From positions 1-34,839 of the forward strand of contig JAFSMC010000005.1 in NCBI GenBank assembly GCA_017448105.1: a stretch of 34,839 nucleotides of DNA, written 5' to 3'. Made by a program: the position numbers and the translations under genes. Of the stretch, positions 21,770 to 32,181 are shown piece after piece. Source of the stretch: a bacterium. Its GTDB lineage: Bacteria; Bacillota_I; Bacilli_A; Mycoplasmatales; Mycoplasmoidaceae. Position 1 is the stretch's first letter. Every line of letters starts with the position of its first letter. Below the pieces are notes generated by a model. It had not been told where the DNA came from. It did not search any database and worked only from the letters and a program-made list of their open reading frames with translations.

Positions 21770-23278
21770 TTATTTTTGAACTGTAGCTTTATGCTTTGGT
21801 TGATAATTTTTAAAGATACCCCAACGATTAATTTTGAAAAAATGTACAATTGCTAAGCTTAAAGTAATTCCACCAGCAGCATAACCAATATTTGATGCCC
21901 AAATTAATGGAATTCATTTTCCTAAAGAAATATTTGGTTCACCAAATAAATATGTAGTAACCACTACAGTCATAAATACTGCCGGAACACCAGCAATAAC
22001 TCAACCAAACTTATATTTACAATTTGTCATTAGGTAAATTGCTGAGATCCACAATGACATAGCTGCCATAGTTTGATTTGCTCAAGCAAATCAACGTCAT
22101 AAAGTTTGGAAATTGTTATTGTCTAAAAAGTTTCATAGACTAAGACCAGCAACACATGCAAATAGGGGAACAGTTAGAATTAATCTGTTACTTACTTTCT
22201 TTTGATTTAAATGGAACAATTCGCCCATAATTAGTCTTGCACTACGTAAAGCAGTGTCACCTGAAGTAATTGGACAAATTACCACTCCAATTACTGCACA
22301 AGCAACACCTACTGGCCCTAATAAGGTATGAGCAATCTCATTAATAGTTCTACTGCTACCACCACCTAATTCTTTTAATGTTGTTCATCCATCAGGTTGA
22401 TCTACATGAAAAAAAGCCATTGCTACTGCGGCTCAAATTAAAGCAATGATTCCTTCAGCAACCATTGCACCATAGAAGATATGTCTACCTTCTTTTTCGG
22501 TTTTAATACATTTTGCAACCATTGGAGTTTGTGTAGCATGAAAACCACTTACTGCTCCACAAGCAATAGTAATTAACATAAATGGTCAAGCTGGAAGGCC
22601 ACCGTTTTGAAGCGAGTAATCTTTTAAGTTACCAATTAGTTCAATTAATGGATATTTATCAGTACCTACTACAGCAAAAGACATTAAAGCCATAGCAATT
22701 AATATAGCTCCAAAGAATGGATACAACTTACCAATTAGTTTATCAATTGGTAAAATGGCAGCTATTAAATAATAACCAAGAATAATAACTAATCATGCTC
22801 AACTTGGGACTATTCTATTAGTTAAATCTTGTAATAATGATGATGGTGAAACAACAAACACTGCAGTGACTAAAATAAGTAAAAATACTGAAAAAACTGA
22901 CATGATAATTTTCATTACTTTACCAAAATATTTACCAGTTAATGTTACGATAGAAGCACCATCGTGACGACTAGAAATCATTCCTGAAAAATAGTCATGA
23001 ACAGCTCCACCTAAAATGCAACCTAAAACAATTCACAAAAATGCTATAGGTCCAAATAGTGCACCACTTACTGCCCCAAAAATCGGACCAGTTCCAGCAA
23101 TGTTTAACAATTCAATTAAGAAGGCTTTCGCTTTACCTAAAGGAATTTTGTCAACGCCATCTGGTGATGCAATTGCAGGTGTTTTACGATTATCAGCACC
23201 AAAAATCTTCTCAGCTAATAAACTATAACCAAAGAAACCACCTATTAAGACAACAACTGCAATAAGAAAAGTATACAT
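21770..23278 (-). CDS. cstA: Carbon starvation protein CstA family transporter
   Basis: The CstA/BtsT family are multi-pass transporters, shown in E. coli to import pyruvate (BtsT) and implicated in peptide and pyruvate uptake (CstA). This 502-residue protein shows the family signatures: YSLLAEKIFGADNRKTPA (about residues 19-36), ELLNIAGTGPIFGAVSGALFGP (about 56-77), GGAVHDYFSGMISSRHDG (about 91-108), GFHATQTPMVAKC and VICPITSGDTALRSARL. It lacks the extra C-terminal domain of the 700-residue E. coli form. TGA encodes several Trp. The ATG has AGAAAGGA at a good distance. It lies 80 bases behind the 196-residue membrane protein gene. The sequence supports the family strongly; the substrate is inference. 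Confidence 0.92.
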
Positions 23279-23358
23279 ACTTTTTATTATTCCTTTCTTA
23301 CAAAAAAATCATATCTAAATTAAGTATTATTTTTAATATAGCACAAATAAAAAGAATT

Positions 23359-23949
23359 CTATAAATTTGAGTGGTTTTTACTGAAAGCAAAAAAAGTAAA
23401 AATGGTGATGACAAAAGGAATAGCAGCGATGAAAAATGGTGGTTGTAAGATTCAATTAAAACCACCAATAATGCTTGGTAAAGTAATTATTGAAGGATTA
23501 GAGTAATATATAAAAATACCAAAAATTGTGACAGTAATAACTATACCAACATTGTAAAGAAAGATACAAAAAATCGTAAAAACTGAGATAATTTTTAAAT
23601 TCGCTTTAGTTGCTTTGCTAGACAAAAAGAAGACTGAGTTATAGAAAATATTAAAGTAAATGAAAAAAAAGAAAAGTGCATCTATAACAGTAAAAATTAA
23701 TAAACTTAAAAGCACACCCCAACCTATAGATTTATTTTCTTCGGCGAGAATGAATTCTCTTATTTTAGTGTATTCCCAAACTCAATTAATACCAAAACCA
23801 ACTCAAATTAGCACTCCAATTAAAAATAACACATTGAAAATACTAATGGTAGTAGCTAAACATGAGTTTTTAAAGTTAGCTTTTAACTTTTTATCAATAT
23901 TGTGTTTTTCTCAATTTAAATATTTTTGATTTAATTTTCTAATTTGCAT
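23359..23949 (-). CDS. Four-helix membrane protein, unknown function
   Basis: A 196-residue frame read through TGA(Trp), starting MQIRKLNQKYLNWEKHNI. The first 30 residues are basic and soluble. Four hydrophobic segments follow at about 32-52, 78-102, 115-145 and 164-186, and the C-terminus is short. The start overlaps the end of tig by 19 bases, so it is almost certainly co-transcribed with tig and probably translationally coupled. cstA follows after 80 bases that contain AT-rich promoter-like sequence. I recognise no family. The overlap and intact frame argue for a real gene. Confidence 0.7.
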
Positions 23950-25292
23950 AGTGTAATGATTTTGTTAAATAATTTGCTTTTTAAAACAATGTTTTGGTAA
24001 TAAGTTTCATTTTCTTTTTTATTGAACTCTTTTTTTAATTGGTCACTACTTGTTGAAGAAAGACTTAGATGTTTTTTAAAAAAGTCATTCAGATCTTGTT
24101 TTGTACATTCAATTTTCAGCTTTTCAATCATTGCATTAAAAATTAAAGTGCCAACAAGCTGTAAACTTGCTTGTCTTTTAATTTCTTGGTTAAATTTTTG
24201 ACCAAAATCCTTATCATTTTTACTTGAAATAGTAATATATTGTTGTAAACTTTGAAAACCTTGCTGTTGTAACTGTTTTTCATATACATGGATTAGATTG
24301 TTAACATAATAATTAGTTAATCCTTTAGATTCATGGCTAATTTTTACTTGTTTGCTTAATGTATCGATGATAATTTTAAAGCATTGGTCTTGATAAGTAC
24401 TATAAGCATTCTCATGTTCTAATGTTTGTAAGAAAGTAATTAATTTTTGCTCATTATCAACATCTGGTTGATTAATTTTTAGAGTTTCATTAATAAATTT
24501 TTTATCAATTTTTGGGTATGAAATTGTTTTAACATCGTGAACAAGTACTTCAAATTTTGCTTTTTTGCCAGCATAATTTTTAGCATGATAGTCTTTAGGA
24601 AAAGTAACAATAACATCTTTTTTGTCATTGGGTTTTAGACCAATTAATTGTTGTTCAAAATCACCTATAAAAGATTTAGAACCAATTTCTAATTCATAAT
24701 TTTTAGCTTCACCACCAGCAAATGGTTTATCATCAATAAAACCTTTAAAATCAATGACTGCTACATCATGATTTTCAATAACTTTGTTTTGTTTAGCAAC
24801 AATCACTGCCTCTCTTTTTAAAAGCGGTTTTAAGTTTCTTTTAATATCTTCTGCTGTCTTTTTAGTTTCTTTAAACTTAGGAAGAGTAATTTTTTTAAAG
24901 TCTAAAGTATCAAGATTAGTGATAATAGGCATTGAATCAAAAATTGCTTCACCAACAGGCCCATTAGTATCATTTAAATCAATAACTTTTAAACTATTTA
25001 AAAATTGAATTGATTTAGATTTTTCAAATTCTTTTGTGGCAATGATTGAATCAATCAAAGCATTTTGAAAATTATTAGATGACAAACAATAATTTTTAAT
25101 TTCTTCTGGTGAAATATGCTTAGCTAAAACTGCTTTAGGAATAAAGCCCTTCCTAAAACCAGGGATTTTGTAGTTCTTAGCCACTTCTTTTTGCGTTTTT
25201 TCACATTGCTTGGTAAATTCAAGAGCATCAAGTTGTATTTTAAACAATACATCTTTATCACTTTCTTTAACTTTTAAGACTTTTAATTTCAT
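23931..25292 (-). CDS. tig: Trigger factor
   Basis: Trigger factor is the ribosome-bound chaperone and prolyl isomerase that meets nascent chains at the exit tunnel. The 453-residue length matches the family. The N-terminal domain has the ribosome-docking signature YKIPGFRKGFIPKAVLAKH (about residues 41-59). The middle FKBP-like domain starts near VAVIDFKGFIDDKPFAGG and continues with SFIGDFEQQLIGLKPND and VTFPKDYHAKNYAGK (about 175-250). A long helical C-terminal cradle follows. No TGA codon occurs in the frame. It starts opposite uvrA and is followed by an overlapping membrane protein gene. Confidence 0.95.
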   Translation of the reverse strand: MKLKVLKVKESDKDVLFKIQLDALEFTKQCEKTQKEVAKNYKIPGFRKGFIPKAVLAKHISPEEIKNYCLSSNNFQNALIDSIIATKEFEKSKSIQFLNSLKVIDLNDTNGPVGEAIFDSMPIITNLDTLDFKKITLPKFKETKKTAEDIKRNLKPLLKREAVIVAKQNKVIENHDVAVIDFKGFIDDKPFAGGEAKNYELEIGSKSFIGDFEQQLIGLKPNDKKDVIVTFPKDYHAKNYAGKKAKFEVLVHDVKTISYPKIDKKFINETLKINQPDVDNEQKLITFLQTLEHENAYSTYQDQCFKIIIDTLSKQVKISHESKGLTNYYVNNLIHVYEKQLQQQGFQSLQQYITISSKNDKDFGQKFNQEIKRQASLQLVGTLIFNAMIEKLKIECTKQDLNDFFKKHLSLSSTSSDQLKKEFNKKENETYYQNIVLKSKLFNKIITLCKLEN

Positions 25293-25317
25293 ACTTTTTC
25301 ACTAATTTTAGCACTTA

Positions 25318-25336
25318 TATAATAAAGTATTATTAT
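25318..25336. promoter_or_regulatory. Divergent promoter region of tig and uvrA
   Basis: The 61-base gap between the two ATGs holds TATAAT (25318-25323) and TATTAT (25331-25336) on the plus strand, and mirror AT-rich boxes on the minus strand. uvrA has no Shine-Dalgarno sequence, so if TATTAT is used its leader would be only about ten bases. Confidence 0.4.
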
Positions 25337-25353
25337 AGTTGTAGTTGTTATAT

Positions 25354-28227
25354 ATGAGTAAGAAAGATTTAGCAAATAACATTTATGTTATTGGGGCCAG
25401 AGAGAATAACTTAAAAAATGTTAGTTTAACTATTCCTAAAAATAAACTAGTAGTTATGACTGGTTTAAGTGGCAGTGGCAAGTCTAGTTTAGCTTTTAAT
25501 ACTATTTATGCTGAAGGTCAAAGAAGATATCTTGAATCTTTATCAAGCTATGCTAGACAATTTTTGGGTAACAACAGTAAACCGGATGTTGATACCATTG
25601 AAGGTTTATTGCCTTCAATATCTATTGATCAAAAAACTATTAACAATAATCCTAGATCAACAGTAGGAACAGTTACTGAAATCTATGATTATTTAAGGTT
25701 ATTGTGGGCAAGAATTGGTATACCTTATTGTCCAAAAGGTCATGGACCAATTAAAACTCTAACTTCTAGGCAAATTGTTGATAAAATTTATGCTAATTTT
25801 AAAGAAGAAGCGCATCTTAATATTTTAACTCCAGTAGCTTATAGGACCAAAGGAACCTTAAAAAAAGAAATAGAAAATTTAAAGACTAGTGGTTATCTAA
25901 GAGTTAGAGTAGATGGTGTGGTTAGAACTCTTGATGAAGAAATTAATTTAAATAAAAATCAATTCCACAATCTTGATGTAGTAGTAGACAGAATTGTTTT
26001 GAATAATGATAATCAAACTCGAGCTAGATTGTTTGATTCAGTTGAACAAGCTTTGAAACAAGGCGACAATAAAATTGTTGTTTTGGCTAAAGACAAAGAA
26101 ATCCTTTATTCAAAAAACCACTCATGTCCTATCTGTGGTTTTTCTATTCCTGAAATGGAACCTCGTTTATTTTCTTTTAACTCACCAACAGGTGCTTGTT
26201 ATAAATGTAAAGGTTTAGGATCAATTTATGAACCTGACGAAGATAGAATGATTCCGGATAAAACCTTAACCATTAATGAAGGGGCTTTTAGATACTTCAG
26301 AAATACAATGGATTCTAAAAGTTTGGAATGACAAAAGTTTGCGGCATTAATTAAACACTACAAAATCCCTAGAGACATACCAATTAAAGACCTACCAAGA
26401 AAGCAATTAAAAATTTTACTTTATGGTTCACATGAACCAATTAATATCTCAATAAAATCAGCTGGTGGTAATGTTTACAACCGTTGTGATTTTATTGAAG
26501 GAGTTCTATCTCTAATTAAAAGAAGACATTTAGAAACAACTTCTGAATTAACTAGAGAAATCTATGGTTTTTACATGACTGAAAAACAATGTGATGAATG
26601 CAAAGGACAAAGATTAAATGCTCAAGCATTATCAGTAAAAATTGCTGGCAAAAGCATTGTTGATGTCTGTGAAATGCCAATAACAAAAATCCGTGATTTC
26701 TTCTTAGGTTTAGAACTAAATGAACAAGAAAAACAAATTTCTAGATTAGTCTTAAAAGAAATTATTAACCGTTTAACTTTCTTAATTAATGTTGGACTTG
26801 ATTATTTAACTTTGTCTAGACCAGCAAGTAGTTTATCTGGTGGAGAAAACCAAAGAATTAGGTTAGCATCCCAAATTGGTGCAACCTTAACTGGGGTTTT
26901 ATATGTTTTAGATGAGCCTTCTATTGGTTTGCACCAAAAAGATAATGATAAATTAATCAACACAATGAAAGCAATGTGTGATATTGGCAATAGTTTAATT
27001 GTTGTCGAACATGATATTGAAACCATGTTCGCTGCGGACTATTTAATTGATATTGGCCCAAAAGCCGGTAATGAAGGGGGGAAAATCATTGCACAAGGAA
27101 CATTGCAAGATATTATTAATGCTAAAAACTCGATTACTGGTAAATATCTAAGTGGAGAATATCAAATTCCTATCCCAAAGACAAGAAGAAGTGGTAATGG
27201 TCAAAAAATTATTCTTAAAGGCATTAATGTAAACAACCTTAAAAATATTGATGTAACTTTTCCATTAGGAAAATTTATTTGTGTAACTGGGGTTTCAGGT
27301 TCAGGAAAAAGTTCCTTAGTTTCTGAAGCTTTAGTAAAAAATTTACAAAAAATTCTTTCTGATCCATTTATTATTGCCCCAAAAGTAAGAGATATTGTTG
27401 GTGTAAATAATGTTGATAAATTAGTAGTAGTTACTCAAGAACCAATTGGAAGAACTCCTAAATCTAATCCAGCCACTTACACTAGTTTATTTGATGATAT
27501 TCGATCATTATTCGCTAATACTAATGAAGCAAAAGCAAGAGGGTATAGCAAATCTAAGTTTAGTTTCAACTTAGATGGTGGTAGATGCGAAAAGTGTCAT
27601 GGAGACGGTTACTTAAAAATCGAAATGCACTTTTTACCAGATGTCTATATTAAATGTGATGAATGTAATGGAAAAAGATATAACAATGAAACTTTGTCCA
27701 TTTTATATCGAAATAAATCTATTTATGATGTTTTAGAAATGTCAGTTGCTGAAGCTTATGACTTCTTTATCAACATCCCAAGCATTAAACATAAATTAGA
27801 AATAATGAATGATGTTGGTTTAGGTTATTTAAAACTTGGTGCACCAAGCACTACTCTTTCAGGAGGGGAAGCCCAAAGAATTAAACTAGCTAAATTCTTG
27901 CAAAAAAAAGCTAATAGCAAATCAATTATTGTCTTAGATGAGCCTTCTACTGGTTTACATCCCCATGATGTAGCTAAACTGATCCAAGTTTTAAATACCA
28001 TTGTTGACCGTGGTACCACTGTTATTGTAATTGAACATAACCTAGATATAATCAAATGTGCTGATTACGTGATTGATTTAGGACCAGATGGTGGAGATGC
28101 TGGTGGCAAAATAGTTACCACAGGCAGTCCAGAACAAATCATTAAAGATCAAAAAGTCTCTTATACTGCTCAATATTTAAAGAAAGTTTTGCAAGACAAC
28201 AAATCATCTAAAAAGCAAAACCAATAA
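25354..28227 (+). CDS. uvrA: Excinuclease ABC subunit A
   Basis: UvrA finds bulky DNA damage and loads UvrB in nucleotide excision repair. The 957-residue protein has two ABC ATPase modules. Walker A loops are GLSGSGKSS (residues 37-45) and GVSGSGKSS (646-654); signature motifs are [16 protein letters not shown] and [14 protein letters not shown]; each is followed by VLDEPS. Zinc modules are visible as CPICG with CYKCKG (about 257-288), CDECKGQR (about 411) and CEKCHG with CDECNGKR (about 747-775). The frame uses TGA(Trp). ATG 25354 gives the usual start; a TTG nine bases upstream is in frame but not needed. uvrB and uvrC are not in this window. pstB follows 44 bases later. Confidence 0.97.
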
Positions 28228-28271
28228 AACTATTTTTATCAATATATAATCTTTAACATATTTATGGCTTT

Positions 28272-29210
28272 ATGTCTGACAAGAAACAATTAGTAGCAAA
28301 ACCTTCAAAAATAGATAACTATCTTAATGCAGATAAAGGCTTTAAAAAGTTCTTACAATGATTTAGTTTATCTAAAGAAGACAAAGATAAAATCAAACAA
28401 TTAAAAAAACAACTTTCTAAAGACAAAAACAGCAAAAAAACTAATTTTAATAAACAGCATATTTTTGAAATATGTAATCTTAATTTGTTTTATGGTAATA
28501 ACAAACAAGCATTGCACAACATCAATTTAAACATCAAAAAAGGAGAAGTTACTGCTTTTATTGGTCCTAGTGGTTGCGGTAAATCAACCTTATTATGATG
28601 CTTAAACCGTTTAAATAATGCTGTGCCAAATGTTAGGATAACAGGCAACATTTACTTTGATGATGGAACTAACATCAATAGTAAAAAACTTAGTCATATT
28701 GAACTAACTACTAGAGTAGGGATGATCTTTCAAAGATACCTGCCTTTCCCAATGACTATTTATGAAAATGTGGCTTATGGACCAAGATGTCATGGAATCA
28801 CTAATCAAAAGATTCTTGATAACATTGTCCGTGATGCTTTAGTTGATGCTGCTTTGTGGGATGAAGTTAAAAATAATCTTCATGATAAAGGTACTAGTTT
28901 ATCAGGTGGACAACAACAACGTCTTTGTATTGCTAGAGCTATAGCTCTACATCCAGAAGTTTTGCTCATGGATGAACCTACTTCTGGACTTGACCCAATT
29001 GCTACTAGTAAGATTGAAAATTTAATCTTAAAGTTGAAAAAAAAATATACAATTATTCTAGTGACCCATTCAATGGCACAAGCTCAACGTGTGTCGGATA
29101 ATACTGTTTTTTTAAGTAATGGTAAAGTTGTTGAACAAGGACCAACAAAAATTATTTTTACTGCTCCAACTCAACACGAAACCAAAGACTATATTTTAGG
29201 AAGGAATTAA
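28272..29210 (+). CDS. pstB: Phosphate ABC transporter ATP-binding protein PstB
   Basis: PstB powers high-affinity phosphate uptake. The 312-residue protein has a lysine-rich N-terminal extension of about 70 residues, absent from E. coli PstB but common in mycoplasma versions, then the ABC core: Walker [10 protein letters not shown] (98-106), a PstB-specific Q-loop region [24 protein letters not shown], signature LSGGQQQR from 210, Walker [14 protein letters not shown] and the switch histidine in [14 protein letters not shown]. Two TGA(Trp) codons occur. Start ATG 28272 is the in-frame choice; the ATG at 28264 is in another frame and stops quickly. pstS, pstC and pstA are not adjacent: uvrA is upstream, and a PQ-loop protein and phoU follow. 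Confidence 0.93.
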
Positions 29211-29212
29211 TT

Positions 29213-29587
29213 ATGAATTGATATATCCATGTTGGACTAATTGCTGCAGCTTGTGTGGCAATTTACAATGTTCCAATGTTTATTAAAATTTTAAAAACCA
29301 AAAATACTGCTGGTATTTCCTTAATTATGTATATCTTGCTGGTAATGGCTTGCTGATTCTTCTTTATTAATGGTTTAGGAATGATGCTTGATGGATCTAA
29401 CCAAAATAATGTTTATAATGGTTTACCAATTTTTTTAGCTAATTTATTTGGTGGAGCTTTTTCAACCATTATTTTAACAATTAAGTGTAAAAACATGATA
29501 AATGCTAAAGCAGCTAATTTATCTGAAGCAAAATATTGTGAAGAAAAATTACTTCAAGCCAGAAGCAAGAAAAGAGAAAAAATTTAA
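29213..29587 (+). CDS. PQ-loop (SemiSWEET/MtN3-like) membrane protein
   Basis: The 124-residue protein has three membrane segments (about residues 5-24, 36-54 and 70-90). Between the first two it has NVPMFIKILKTKNTAGISL, the pattern of a PQ-loop (proline near the end of helix 1, then K-T-K-x-x-x-GIS). This resembles SemiSWEET half-transporters, which dimerise to move sugars, although here Pro is followed by Met and not Gln. The C-terminal 30 residues are charged and helical. It starts two bases after pstB stops and ends two bases before phoU starts, so it belongs to that operon. The substrate is unknown. Confidence 0.75.
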
Positions 29588-29589
29588 TT

Positions 29590-30282
29590 ATGGCAATTAA
29601 TTATCAAAGCCTTAAGATTTCTGAAAAAGAATTGCAAAACTATTTTATGTCTTATGCTAAGCATATTTTAAATATGCAAGAGATTTTACTTGAGCTTTTG
29701 AAAGATGAAAAAGCTGTTACCCCAAGCATTTTTAAAAAAGTTGAAACTATGGAAAACAAAGCTAATGAATTTGAGGCAGAAATTATGAATGAATGCATCT
29801 GAGTCATATCTAAAGATATGCCACGTGCTAACCATTTGCGATTCATTATTGCTATTATCAATTCTATTAAAGATCTAGAAAGAATGGCAGACTATGTGAT
29901 TGCTTCAGTTGCTATATTTTATAAATCTAAACAACCTAAAGAAATGTATCGTTGAGGTAATCAAGTTTGACAAAAAGCTCACATTTTATTCCGCGCCGCT
30001 TACAATCAACTTTTAATTAGTACAAAAAATAATGGCGAATTTTATCGTAAAGTTGTTGTACCATCATATAATAAATTTGCTAAAGAATATAAAAATATTC
30101 TCAAACAAGTTTTTGCTTATCTATCTAAGGCTAAAAACCATCCCGCTTTCCAAATTCTTGATATTTTTAGGGATGCAGAAAGAACAGCTAGTCATATGAC
30201 TAATATTGTTGAAAACTTTGTATTTATTCGTGAATATATGTTTTATTTCGAAGGCAAACAACATAATACTAAATTTGAATAA
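29590..30282 (+). CDS. phoU: Phosphate uptake regulator PhoU
   Basis: PhoU is a helical regulator that restrains the Pst transporter and, where present, phosphate signalling kinases. The 230-residue protein is all-helical with the expected two three-helix repeats. Each contains a PhoU signature: MENKANEFEAEI then ISIKDLERMADYVI-like sequence in the first (NSIKDLERMADYV), and ILDIFRDAERTASHMTNIVENFVFI in the second, both with the E/D-x-x-x-D/E metal-site pattern. TGA encodes several Trp, including MYRWGNQVWQK. It follows the PQ-loop gene by two bases and is followed after 18 bases by the RNase J-like gene. Confidence 0.92.
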
Positions 30283-30300
30283 TCTACAGTAGGAAATAAT

Positions 30301-32031
30301 ATGAACAAAATTGAACTTATTTGTCTTGGCGGTCAAGATGAAAAACAAAAATGCTGTCAAGCATTAGTGGTTGATGGTGATATTTATGTAATTAATGCAG
30401 GAATTTCCACTCCTGCCCAAACTACTTTAGGTGTACAAAAAAGTATTCCTGATTTTAGTTATTTATTTGATAATAAGGATAAAGTTAAAGGTATTTTTAT
30501 TTCTAGTGCTGAATACAATAACTTTGGTGCTCTAGAATTTTTAATTGATCAATTACCTAAAGTACCAATCTACACTAGTTACTTTGGCAGATTTGTGATT
30601 GAAAGTTATTTCAAAACTTATGTTTATAACAATCCCATCAACAAAAATAAGAAGTTTAACCTAACAATTAAGACTTTTAAACCATTAGAAAAACAAAATT
30701 TTGGTTCGTGTGAAATAACTGCTTTTAGAACCACTAGTTATTTCTTAAATTCTTTAGGTTGAATTTTTACAACTGTTGATGGATCAATAATCTATTTAGA
30801 CCAATTTATTGTTTCCACTGGTAATAGTAGTAGTTTTAATGATTTAATTAATGAAATTAATAAAATCACTAATAAGAAAAACTTATTATTACTTGCTCCA
30901 GTTGGAACAAACATTAATCATTTTGGTTTTACCAGTCCTAACTATTCTGTTTCATCATTTTTTGATAATACTATCATTGATTCTCAAGGCAGAGTTGTCG
31001 TAGCTATTGATGCTTGTGACTGGTATAAATTAATCTCACTAGCAGCTATTTGTGCTAAAAAGTCTATTCCTTTTTATATTCACAGCAAAATAATTAATGA
31101 TTGTTTTGACTACTTGTTAAAAAACAAAATTATTTCTTTACCAACATTATTAAAACTAAAACCTGAAAATGTTGCTAAAGCAGAAAGAGCTGTCATTGTC
31201 GTTTCTTCATATCGCCAACAATTAGTAAGGATTTTGCAAGAAATTGTTGATGGTGAAGATAAAACTCTTACTTTTAAACCAAATGATACTTTTGTTTATG
31301 CTTTACATACGGAAAATGGTTATGAAAAAGTTGAAGCAAACATTTTTGACAACATTAAACGTCTTAGAATTGGTAATTTAATAAGTTTACCTAAAGATAT
31401 TCTGCTGTTATCTCAAAGCCGAGAAGACCATAAATTTATCATTAACTTATTAAAACCGAAATATCTTATTCCTTTAAATGGTCTATATATGTATTTAAAC
31501 AAATACAAAAGTTTAACCGCTGCTTTAGGCATTAATAAAAACAATGTTTTATTAGTTAGTAACGGTTTTGTTATCCATTTTAAAGATGGATTTCTAACTA
31601 AAGAAAAGAAACACTTAAAATTATTCGAACAATACATTAATAGTCGTGGAATTAATGATTTCAATAGTTCAGGCTTATTTGAATGCGAACAAATGGCAAC
31701 TAATGGTTGTGTTTTAGTTTCATTATTACTTGATAAAGATAAAAAACAAGTTTTAAAATACAACTATAACTCGGTTGGTGTTACTAATGTCACCAATGAC
31801 CAAAACAAAGAACTTTTAATGGAAATTAACAAAACACTTAATGAAATCATTGTTGAATTATTAAAACAATTAAATGATAACCATAATGGTTTATCAAAGG
31901 AACAACAAGAATATTTCAAAAAACAAGTTATTAAACAATTTGATAAGAAATTTGGTAAAAAACCATTAGTTTTACTAACCATCATTTACAACCATACGAT
32001 TAAAAATATCAAAGAAAAGGATAAGCATTAA
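30301..32031 (+). CDS. RNase J-like beta-CASP protein without metal ligands
   Basis: RNase J enzymes are metallo-beta-lactamase/beta-CASP ribonucleases; Firmicutes usually carry J1 and J2. This 576-residue protein has the family length and plan: beta-lactamase core (MNKIELICLGGQDE, VPIYTSYFG, FRTTSYFLNSLGW), beta-CASP insert with VVSSYRQQLVRILQEI near 300-315, the returning LIPLNGLYMYL (usually FIPxHGEYxxL), and a charged C-terminal domain. The HxHxDH metal motif, expected at 69-74, reads SAEYNN, so all four ligands are lost. The later His of NHSIPDS and PxHGEY are also replaced (by Ser and Asn). It should not be a metal-dependent nuclease. From memory it may correspond to the second RNase J of M. 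genitalium (MG423). A partner or scaffold role is inference. Confidence 0.82.
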
Positions 32032-32153
32032 TAATGTCATCTAAAGTGCAAGCAACACTAACTTATATTCATAAGGTATTTGTTTGGTTTTAGATCAACC
32101 ATTAAAGATTATCAGCAATTTCAACCTGTTATATTCCAAGACATGAATTAAAC

Positions 32154-32159
32154 TATAAT
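32154..32159 (+). promoter_or_regulatory. -10 box upstream of the LicA-like gene
   Basis: TATAAT ends 22 bases before the ATG at 32182 and would give a leader of about 15 bases with no Shine-Dalgarno sequence. The 150-base gap from 32032 otherwise holds only a 19-codon frame and possible frame remnants, so this may be the start of a new transcript for licA-pnuC. Confidence 0.4.
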
Positions 32160-32181
32160 CTAAACGTTTTGAATTCTACTT

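Noticed and set aside
23279-23358. cstA upstream region as a riboswitch
   Set aside because: It is only 80 bases and AT-rich, with no paired element beyond a normal ribosome-binding site.
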